Of a DNA stretch of 8,776 nt, positions 1 to 5,362 are shown in pieces. The DNA is from DATARH01 sp050181375 (GTDB lineage: Bacteria; Pseudomonadota; Alphaproteobacteria; ATCC43930; CGMCC-115725). The stretch is taken from contig JBFXDF010000159.1 in NCBI GenBank assembly GCA_050181375.1, positions 1 through 8,776 of the forward strand, written 5' to 3'. Below the pieces are notes generated by a model, which worked only from the letters and a program-made list of their open reading frames with translations, was not told where the DNA came from and did not search any database. Made by a program: the position numbers and the translations under genes. Positions within the stretch are counted from its first letter, which is position 1. The number at the start of each line of letters is the position of its first letter.

Positions 1-37
1 CAAACGCGCGATCGCAAGGATCGAACTGCGGAAATGA
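1..37 (+). CDS. 3' end of a probable acyl-CoA dehydrogenase (partial)
   Basis: Reading from base 2, the frame gives KRAIARIELRK and then TGA at 35-37, which overlaps the ATG of the next gene as ATGA. The pattern H/K-x-x-x-IA-x-x-EL close to the stop is what I expect at the C-terminus of ACAD10/11-like acyl-CoA dehydrogenases. Genes of that family are commonly beside an APH-like phosphotransferase such as the one that follows. Only eleven residues are visible, so the assignment depends on a short motif plus context. The reading frame and stop are seen directly; the family is inferred. The gene continues to the left of the window. Confidence 0.5.
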   Translation, partial: KRAIARIELRK

Positions 38-1251
38 ACCTCGAAGCGGCCGAACTGATCGACGTGCGGCCCGTCGAACATCTCGATACGAGCCGGCTCG
101 ATCCGTATCTGCGCGCGCATTTGCAGGGGGCCGAGGGGCCGCTCAGCGTGCGCCAGTTCGGCGGAGGCAAGGCGAACCTGACATATCTGCTGCGGTTTGG
201 TACCCCCACCCCAACCCTCCCCCGCTTGCGGGGGAGGGGGCAGGCGAGCGACGGCATTGGTATCCCCTCCCCCGCAGGCGGGGGAGGGTCAGGGAGGGGG
301 CACACGGCAGAAAAGACGGCAGGGGCGCGCGAATTCGTGCTGCGCCGGCCGCCCTTGGGGCCGATCCCGCCGGGGGCGCACGACATGCGGCGCGAGCACC
401 GCGTGCTGTCGGTGCTGCATCGCCGCTTTCCGCCGGCGCCGAAAAGCCTCCTCTTGTGCGAGGACGAGAGCGTCATCGGCGCGGTGTTTGTCGTCACGGA
501 GCGGCGGCACGGGTTTGTGATCCGCGACGACATCCCGGTCGAATTCGCCGGCATGCCCGACCTCAACCGGCGCATCGGCGAGGCGTTGATCGATGTGCTG
601 GCCGACCTCCACCTCGTGCCGCCGGGCGAGGTCGGGCTGGGCGATCTCGGGCGGCCGCAGGGTTATGTCGAGCGCCAGCTGCAGGGCTGGTCGCGGCGCT
701 GGCACGCGGCGCAGGGCGGCGCGGAGGCCGAGCGCTCGGCGGCGGCGATGGCGCCGGTGCTCGACTGGCTCGACGCGCATCTGCCGCAATCGGGCGCGGC
801 GGCGCTGCTGCACAACGATTATCGGCTCGACAATTGCCTGCTCGACAGCGGCGACCCCGGACGGATCGAGGCAGTGCTCGACTGGGACATGTGCACGCAG
901 GGCGACCCGCTCGCCGATCTCGGCTATGTGCTCAATTACTGGGTCGAACCCGGCGATCCGCCCGAATGGCGCGAGATCGCCGCGATGCCGACTTGGCGCG
1001 CCGGGTTTCCCAGCCGGGCCGAGGCGATCGCCCGCTATGCCGCGCGCACCGGCCTCGATGTCGGCCCGGTCGGCTGGCACCAGGTCTTCGCCGCGTTCAA
1101 GCTCGCGGTGATCATCCAGCAGATCTATATCCGCTTTGTGCGCGGCCAGACGCAGGACCAGCGCTTCCGGCATTACCATCGGCGCGTGCTCGGGCTGGCC
1201 GACAAGGCGAACGGGCTGATCGCGGCGGGTGGCACGGAGCGGGCCGGATGA
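34..1251 (+). CDS. Phosphotransferase family protein (APH / ACAD10-11 kinase-like)
   Basis: A protein of 405 residues with the aminoglycoside-phosphotransferase (APH) kinase-like fold. The N-terminal lobe has a nucleotide-loop segment (QFGGGKANLTYLL, 41-53) and FVLRRPP (101-107). The catalytic loop HNDYRLDN is at 260-267 (D262 likely base, N267 metal). The metal-binding stretch VLDWDMCTQGDPLADLGY is at 281-298. Bacterial members related to the kinase part of human ACAD10/ACAD11 are thought to phosphorylate hydroxy-acyl substrates for acyl-CoA dehydrogenases, which fits the probable dehydrogenase end just upstream. The actual substrate cannot be read from the sequence. The ATG at 34 overlaps the upstream stop, with AAGGA at 16-20. 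The stop overlaps the panC start (ATGA), so the two are probably translationally coupled. Residues about 57-98 are an odd low-complexity insertion encoded by palindromic repeats, lying between two strands of the N-lobe. The gene is otherwise intact. Confidence 0.9.
   Translation: MNLEAAELIDVRPVEHLDTSRLDPYLRAHLQGAEGPLSVRQFGGGKANLTYLLRFGTPTPTLPRLRGRGQASDGIGIPSPAGGGGSGRGHTAEKTAGAREFVLRRPPLGPIPPGAHDMRREHRVLSVLHRRFPPAPKSLLLCEDESVIGAVFVVTERRHGFVIRDDIPVEFAGMPDLNRRIGEALIDVLADLHLVPPGEVGLGDLGRPQGYVERQLQGWSRRWHAAQGGAEAERSAAAMAPVLDWLDAHLPQSGAAALLHNDYRLDNCLLDSGDPGRIEAVLDWDMCTQGDPLADLGYVLNYWVEPGDPPEWREIAAMPTWRAGFPSRAEAIARYAARTGLDVGPVGWHQVFAAFKLAVIIQQIYIRFVRGQTQDQRFRHYHRRVLGLADKANGLIAAGGTERAG
203..301. repeat. 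Two inverted copies of a C/G-rich palindromic repeat inside a coding sequence
   Basis: Unit 1 (203-240) and unit 2 (263-301) each contain the same perfect 11-bp stem, CCCTCCCCCGC / GCGGGGGAGGG (215-225 with 228-238, and 265-275 with 278-288). Only two bases separate the arms: TT in unit 1 and AG in unit 2. The flanks show that the units face each other: CCCCACCCCAA lies before the stem of unit 1, and TCAGGGAGGGGG after that of unit 2. They are separated by 22 bp. Repeats of this look are common between genes in many alphaproteobacteria. Here the pair lies within the phosphotransferase gene and keeps its frame open. The structure is seen directly; the family comparison is from memory. Confidence 0.85.
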
Positions 1252-2114
1252 AGATCGCACGATCGGTCGCCGACCTGCGGCGCGAGGTCGCCGCGTGGCG
1301 CGCGCGGGGCGACCGGGTGGCGCTGGTCCCGACAATGGGCGCGATCCATGCCGGGCACCTCGCGCTGGTGGCGGCCGCCCGCGGCGAAAACGAACGGGTT
1401 GTCGCGTCGCTGTTTGTCAATCCGAAGCAGTTTGGCCCAGCGGAGGATTTTTCCGCGTATCCGCGCGACGAGGCCGCCGATTTCGCCGCGTTCGAGCAGG
1501 CGGGCGTCGATCTCGTGTTCACCCCAACGGTCGACGAAATGTACCCGCCGGGCTTTGCCACCAACGTGCGCGTCGCCGGGGTCGGCGACGGGCTCGACGG
1601 CGCGTTCCGCCCGGGCCATTTCGAGGGTGTCGCGACGGTTGTCTGCAAATTGCTGCTGCAATGCCTGCCGGACGCCGCCTATTTCGGCGAGAAGGATTAC
1701 CAGCAGCTGCTGGTCGTACGGCGGATGGCGCGCGATCTCGACATTCCGGTGCGCATTGCGGGCGTCCCCACCCTGCGCGAGGCCGACGGGCTCGCGCTGT
1801 CGTCGCGCAACGTCTATCTGTCGGCCGCCGAACGCCGCGCCGCGCCGCTGCTGCACCGCGTTCTGCGCGAGGTCGCGGCGGCGATCGTCGCCCGCCCGGG
1901 CGAAACCGGCGCGGCCCTCGACCGCGGTCTCGCGGCGCTGCGAGCCGGCGGGTTCGCCGTCGATTATCTGGAATTGCGCGACGCCGCCGATCTCACCGCG
2001 GTCGAGCGGCTGGTCGCTCCGGCCCGCCTGCTCGTCGCCGCCCGTCTCGGCCGTACGCGACTGATCGACAATATCCCGGTCATGCGGGAAACCGGATCAC
2101 GCCCGGGCTCTTAA
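1248..2114 (+). CDS. panC: Pantothenate synthetase (pantoate--beta-alanine ligase)
   Basis: A cytoplasmic enzyme that joins pantoate and beta-alanine with ATP, via a pantoyl-adenylate, to make pantothenate, the precursor of coenzyme A. The 288-residue length is normal for the family. Visible motifs in order are: VPTMGAIHAGH (27-37; the HxGH nucleotide site, with A where E is usual); SLFVNPKQFGPAEDFSAYPR (54-73); HFEGVATVV (124-132); PDAAYFGEKDYQQ (141-153); and READGLALSSRNVYLS (177-192), holding the KMSKS-like SSRN. The start is the ATG that overlaps the upstream stop. GGAG at 1236-1239 sits eight bases before it, and the protein aligns to the family from its first residue. Partner panB is not in the window. 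The convergent DUF4282 gene ends 24 bp beyond the stop, with no clear terminator hairpin between them. Confidence 0.97.
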   Translation: MKIARSVADLRREVAAWRARGDRVALVPTMGAIHAGHLALVAAARGENERVVASLFVNPKQFGPAEDFSAYPRDEAADFAAFEQAGVDLVFTPTVDEMYPPGFATNVRVAGVGDGLDGAFRPGHFEGVATVVCKLLLQCLPDAAYFGEKDYQQLLVVRRMARDLDIPVRIAGVPTLREADGLALSSRNVYLSAAERRAAPLLHRVLREVAAAIVARPGETGAALDRGLAALRAGGFAVDYLELRDAADLTAVERLVAPARLLVAARLGRTRLIDNIPVMRETGSRPGS

Positions 2115-2138
2115 TTTCGCCTCGTGTAACGACAGTCC

Positions 2139-2393
2139 TCAGGGGCGTTCGGTATTGTGCTGAATATGGCGCAAATGGTCGTTCACCTTGAACAGCACAA
2201 TCAGAATTTCGGCGTAAATCCGCGCCAGGATGGGTCCCAAGATGATCACCAGGATCCCGCCGGCGATCCCCGGACCCTCGCGGGAGACGATCATCGCGAT
2301 TCCTATGGCGACGCTGACGGCGACAACGACCCAGAACAGTATCTGAATCAGGATCGGCGTGATCATCACCTCAAATCGAAGAAAATTGCTCAT
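2139..2393 (-). CDS. DUF4282-type small membrane protein
   Basis: An 84-residue protein with two hydrophobic segments, about residues 12-36 and 43-68. They are joined by a short glycine-containing loop (SREGPGIAGG, 37-46). The ending GPILARIYAEILIVLFKVNDHL (53-74) matches what I know of DUF4282, where a G-P-x-x-x-R-I-Y-x-E-x-x-I-V-x-F-x-x-N core is conserved. The function is unknown; it is presumably an inner-membrane protein with a short charged C-terminal tail. I chose the ATG at 2393 because GAGAGGG (2398-2404) lies four bases upstream. A TTG at 2417 would add eight residues but has no comparable site and does not improve the family match. The gene converges on panC and is transcribed alone from the promoter at 2437-2466. 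Confidence 0.85.
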   Translation of the reverse strand: MSNFLRFEVMITPILIQILFWVVVAVSVAIGIAMIVSREGPGIAGGILVIILGPILARIYAEILIVLFKVNDHLRHIQHNTERP

Positions 2394-2436
2394 CGCGCCC
2401 TCTCGTGCCTTCGTCAACGCCGATCGCGAGCTGGCG

Positions 2437-2466
2437 ATTGTAGATTCAATTTCAAGTAGGATTCAA
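2437..2466 (-). promoter_or_regulatory. Candidate sigma-70 type promoter for the DUF4282 gene
   Basis: On the minus strand, TTGAAT (2466-2461) and TACAAT (2442-2437) are separated by 18 bp. They lie in a locally AT-rich patch of otherwise GC-rich DNA. Transcription would begin near 2430 and leave a leader of about 37 bases before the ATG at 2393. Each box differs from consensus by one or two bases. The boxes are seen; activity is inferred. Confidence 0.45.
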
Positions 2467-2563
2467 CGTTTATCAACGGCTCTGCTCCGACGATCGCCGA
2501 CAGCGATGCCCGTCAGGCAGACGGATGCATTCGAGCGACACCTTCGCAACAGCTTCAGCATCG

Positions 2564-2599
2564 ACCGGTAATGTCAAAGTTGAGTTAACCGGCAATATC
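2564..2599. repeat. Pair of near-identical 12-mers, operator-like
   Basis: ACCGGTAATGTC (2564-2575) and ACCGGCAATATC (2588-2599) match at ten of twelve positions and start 24 bp apart. CCGGTAA and TTAACCGG also form a small bulged inverted repeat across the same stretch. Spacing near two helical turns would suit a DNA-binding protein, but nothing identifies one, and the arrangement may be chance. Confidence 0.2.
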
Positions 2600-2684
2600 A
2601 TCATTCCGGAGCCGCCGGCATGGGTCCGCGCTTTGCGCCACCCGAGAGCCTGCCCCGGACGTGATCCGAGGACGGCTGCGGGCC

Positions 2685-2759
2685 GCCCGGATCCATCAAT
2701 ACCAAATTTTCGAATACCGAATTCCAATACTTTCAAGACCGGTATTTGTGGATTCCGGG
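2685..2759. repeat. Degenerate extragenic stem-loop repeat
   Basis: CCCGGATCCATCAATACC (2686-2703) pairs with GGTATTTGTGGATTCCGGG (2741-2759), with one bulge and two mismatches, around a 37-base AT-rich loop. The loop and its edge repeat AATACC(A/G)AATT. Flanking text such as CCTGCCCCGGACGTGATCCG (2650-2669) and GCTCGGGAATGACAAG (2777-2792) resembles the GGAATGAC-type extragenic repeats scattered through alphaproteobacterial genomes. The pairing is seen; the repeat-family link is from memory. Confidence 0.5.
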
Positions 2760-2791
2760 TTCGGAGTTGCGCCCGCGCTCGGGAATGACAA

Positions 2792-2838
2792 GTCCAAAAT
2801 TCAAGCGGTGTCGCTACCCGGTTTCCCAATTTTTGGAC
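2792..2838. repeat. Short imperfect inverted repeat
   Basis: GTCCAAAATT (2792-2801) is complementary to AATTTTTGGAC (2828-2838) with one extra T, around a 26-base spacer. It abuts the larger stem-loop repeat. It could form a weak hairpin or mark the edge of a decayed mobile element. It is not a convincing terminator, because the stem is AT-rich and no T-tract follows. Confidence 0.35.
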
Positions 2839-3019
2839 GCGGTCCGCGGAGGCGTCGGACCGAAGATTTTCGCGCGACGATGATCGAATGGGGATGCGCG
2901 CGCCGCGGAAACGGCGTAGCGTCCGGCGCAATCCGGCGGCTAGGCGTTTCGGCCCGCCGCGATGCGCACCACGCACCTGACCGAGGCCCCGCAACGACCG
3001 CAGTCGCGAGGCGCGCATC

Positions 3020-3026
3020 GGAAGGG
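3020..3026 (+). promoter_or_regulatory. Ribosome binding site fixing a GTG start
   Basis: GGAAGGG ends eight bases before the GTG at 3035, an ideal distance. The next in-frame ATG (3098, residue 22) lacks such a site. This supports the GTG start for the amidase gene. Confidence 0.6.
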
Positions 3027-3034
3027 TTCCGGAC

Positions 3035-5362
3035 GTGCCGACTCAGCTTCTTCAACGTCTCAACCGGTTTCTCGATCAGCAGGTCGCGACCGATGTCATG
3101 ACGCTTGCGTTGGCGCCGCGCAACGACGTCCCCGGTCCCCCGCCGGCTCCAGACCCGCTGCACCCGGGCAAGCCGCCGCCCAACACGCGCGCGCACTGGC
3201 CCAACGGCGTTCCGCAATTCGGCGATCCGATCGCGCGGGTGCAGAGCGTGATGATCCACGAGACAAGCGGCTGGCCATCCTACGCGTCATCGGGCTCGTT
3301 CCAGAGCCTGTTCAAGTCGCTGAACTCTCTCGACTGGGTCGGCCCGAACGTAACCGGCCACTGGGTCGACAAGCGCGGCATTGGACCACAGTACTTTGTC
3401 GAGCCGAACGGCACGGCGTTCACGCTCATCGGCCCGCAGAATCTGGTCGGAGACGCGCGCATTACGTGGCACGGCGAGACGATGAACCGGCTGAGCGTCG
3501 GCATCGAGAACTCGAATATCGGCGACAGCGGCGTCACGCCTGGAGCCGGCAACGGACCGCGCTGGTTTCGGCTCACCGCCAACGCGCAGGACCTCCCAGG
3601 CCGCAAGGCCTTCCTGGTGCTGCACCCCGACAACGCCGAGGACGCGCTGCTGATCTGGATCGCGCAGTTTCCCGGCTACACCGGTCCGGGGGACATCCCG
3701 ACCCCCGCCAACTGGGACAACATGCTCTTCACCGAGCGCGACTATCGCACGCTCGTGCTGCTGTGCCGGCTGCTCGCCGAGCAGTTCGGCATCCCGCGCA
3801 ATTTCCTGATCTTTCCCTACCTGGCGCGCGCCGATCGCGCCGACCCCGCGCTGTTCCGGCGGATGATCCTCGCCGACCAGCTCGGTGACGCGATCGCCCG
3901 CAAGCTTGGCACCACCATAGCCGTCATCCAGGCCGACGGCGCGCCGTACACGACCTGGTACAACCCGAACCAGGCCGCCAACTGGAGCCGCTTCTTCGGC
4001 GCCAATCCGGCAAATCTGCAGGTGCAGGACACGCCGTGCTACAAGGGCTTCCTGTCGCACGCGATCAACGGCGGGCATCCCTGTCCCGGTCCGCTGTTCG
4101 ACTGGCACCGCTTCGCGCGCGAGGTATGGGACTGGTGGTGGTACCCGTTCGACATCAATCCCGTCCGTTACACGTGCAACAATGCCTTTGGGGCGCCGGT
4201 CCTCAGCAATCTCGCTCCGACGACGGCGGACCTCACCTCCGGGATGGCGCTCTCCGGCGTCGGGGTGCCCGACGGCGCCAGGATCATGAGTGTGGACAGC
4301 GCCACTCAGATCACGATGACGCTCAATTCCACGGCGCCGATAACCGTATTCACGGCGGGCCGGGCCTCGGGCACGCCGCGGTCGTATCGGGATGCAAGGC
4401 GCGATACGGCGCTCATCGAGTACTACTGGGAGGCGACCGGAAGCGCGGCTCAATACGACGGGCTGCGACTGCCGCAAAGCGCCAGCGAGACCTTTCGGTT
4501 GGCCGACAACGCCCGGATTTACGCGATGGCGAACGGTGTCGTCGTCGCCGCGAGAATACCGGTCGCCGAGCCGGCGACGAACGGGCTTCTGCTCGTGCGC
4601 CACGAGGTGTTTCACCAGGGAGTGAACGGCCGCATCGACTACGACCAGGATCCGACATTCGTCTGGACACTTACCTATTATCTGCGCAACGCCGGGTTTG
4701 CGATCCCGCCGGCGCCGCCGGCCGCTGCCGGCGCGCTGCCGGCGATCAACCCGGATTGGCTCAACCGGTTCATCATCCGGCTGGTGGAGTGCGAGCTGGC
4801 GGTCGCGTTTCATACGGCGCACGCCGGTAACGCCGCCTTGGCGCGCGGCTGGAGCCATGCGCCGAGCGGCGCCGGGCCGCGGCTGCCGACGGGACAGGAG
4901 ATCGAGCGCGACGCGGCGAGCTACCGCGCGATCGCGGGCGACCTGTCGGCCGGACGCGCGGCGCTGTTCCCGCTCGAGTCGCAGATCAGCCCGGCACCGG
5001 TCCGCGTCTGCCTCGGCGACTTTCTCGGTTTCCCCGGCCGCATCCCCGTTGTCGGTGTCGATGCGGTGCGGTTCGAGATCTTCTCGCTCGACCAGCTGCC
5101 GGTCCCGAATGCGCTGCGGCGCCAGGTTTCCGCGGCCGAGGACAACGAGGACTGGTGGAACTCGGTGACGGCGGCGGCGCGTCATGAAGACCCGGCGGGC
5201 GCCGACCTGCCCGCCAACGGCATGGTCTGGCAGTACACCCTCCGCGATTTCCTCACCTGGGTGAACAACGTCACCTGGGCGTCGGAGTGGCAGAAATACG
5301 ATGTGACCGCACCCGGAGGCGGGCCGGCTCCGGTACCTGCGCGTCCAGTGGGGCGGCGCTGA
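3035..5362 (+). CDS. Large multidomain protein with N-acetylmuramoyl-L-alanine amidase (Amidase_2) domain
   Basis: 775 residues with no signal peptide or membrane segment. Residues about 66-372 read as a zinc amidase that would cut the bond between MurNAc and the peptide stem. The supporting motifs are VMIHET (72-77), GHWVDKRG..YFVEPNGTAF (108-129), WHGETMNRLSVGIENS (145-160) and SHAINGGHPCPGPLFDW (341-357). The likely zinc ligands are H75, H342 and C350; the eight-residue gap between the last two equals that in T7 lysozyme (H122/C130). The domain is much longer than usual, with extra sequence at 165-335. Residues about 385-445 resemble a small phage-tail repeat (DLTSGMALSGVGVPDGARI). Residues 483-525 (RLADNARIYAMANGVVVAAR...LLLVRHEVF) look like a degenerate M23/LytM-like segment. 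I recognise nothing in 526-775. The GTG start is supported by GGAAGGG at 3020-3026. The stop overlaps the next start as TGATG, so the two products are probably made together. Amidase identity is fairly firm; activity and target are not known. Confidence 0.9.
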   Translation: MPTQLLQRLNRFLDQQVATDVMTLALAPRNDVPGPPPAPDPLHPGKPPPNTRAHWPNGVPQFGDPIARVQSVMIHETSGWPSYASSGSFQSLFKSLNSLDWVGPNVTGHWVDKRGIGPQYFVEPNGTAFTLIGPQNLVGDARITWHGETMNRLSVGIENSNIGDSGVTPGAGNGPRWFRLTANAQDLPGRKAFLVLHPDNAEDALLIWIAQFPGYTGPGDIPTPANWDNMLFTERDYRTLVLLCRLLAEQFGIPRNFLIFPYLARADRADPALFRRMILADQLGDAIARKLGTTIAVIQADGAPYTTWYNPNQAANWSRFFGANPANLQVQDTPCYKGFLSHAINGGHPCPGPLFDWHRFAREVWDWWWYPFDINPVRYTCNNAFGAPVLSNLAPTTADLTSGMALSGVGVPDGARIMSVDSATQITMTLNSTAPITVFTAGRASGTPRSYRDARRDTALIEYYWEATGSAAQYDGLRLPQSASETFRLADNARIYAMANGVVVAARIPVAEPATNGLLLVRHEVFHQGVNGRIDYDQDPTFVWTLTYYLRNAGFAIPPAPPAAAGALPAINPDWLNRFIIRLVECELAVAFHTAHAGNAALARGWSHAPSGAGPRLPTGQEIERDAASYRAIAGDLSAGRAALFPLESQISPAPVRVCLGDFLGFPGRIPVVGVDAVRFEIFSLDQLPVPNALRRQVSAAEDNEDWWNSVTAAARHEDPAGADLPANGMVWQYTLRDFLTWVNNVTWASEWQKYDVTAPGGGPAPVPARPVGRR
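4187..4369 (+). other. Phage-tail-like small beta repeat within the amidase protein
   Basis: Residues about 385-445 contain DLTSGMALSGVGVPDGARIM followed by SVDSATQITMTLNSTAPITV. This follows the common pattern [D-x-x-x-G-M-x-V-x-G-x-G-I-P-x-G-x-x-I-x-x-I-D-S-x-T-x-I-T-L-S], found as a short beta module in many phage tail, fibre and structural proteins. A single copy lies right after the amidase domain. The match is made by eye and from memory. Confidence 0.55.

Larger units (their letters stand above)
2394..3034. other. Gene-free spacer with repeats
   Basis: 641 bp separate the divergent DUF4282 and amidase genes. I find no convincing gene here. The short frames on either strand lack family-like sequence, and some simply translate the repeats. 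The spacer holds the DUF4282 promoter, a pair of near-identical 12-mers (2564-2599), a long imperfect stem-loop (2685-2759) and a smaller inverted repeat (2792-2838). A weak inverted repeat, GGTCCG/CGGACC (2841-2861), is followed by a few T residues. The 2400-2850 part is visibly richer in A/T than the genes around it. I could not recognise a good promoter for the amidase gene. Confidence 0.6.

Noticed and set aside
1173..1856. Minus-strand frame opposite panC
   Set aside because: panC is unmistakable on the plus strand; the opposite product is arginine-rich and unlike any family.
2101..2138. Terminator between panC and the convergent DUF4282 gene
   Set aside because: GCCCGGGC (2101-2108) is a palindrome without a loop, and no stem followed by a T-tract was found in either direction.
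2525..2788. Small plus-strand frame of 87 codons in the spacer
   Set aside because: No ribosome site, and its second half simply translates the extragenic repeat region.
2473..3018. Minus-strand frame of 181 codons in the spacer
   Set aside because: Crosses the stem-loop repeats and the candidate promoter zone, and has no recognisable domain or ribosome site.
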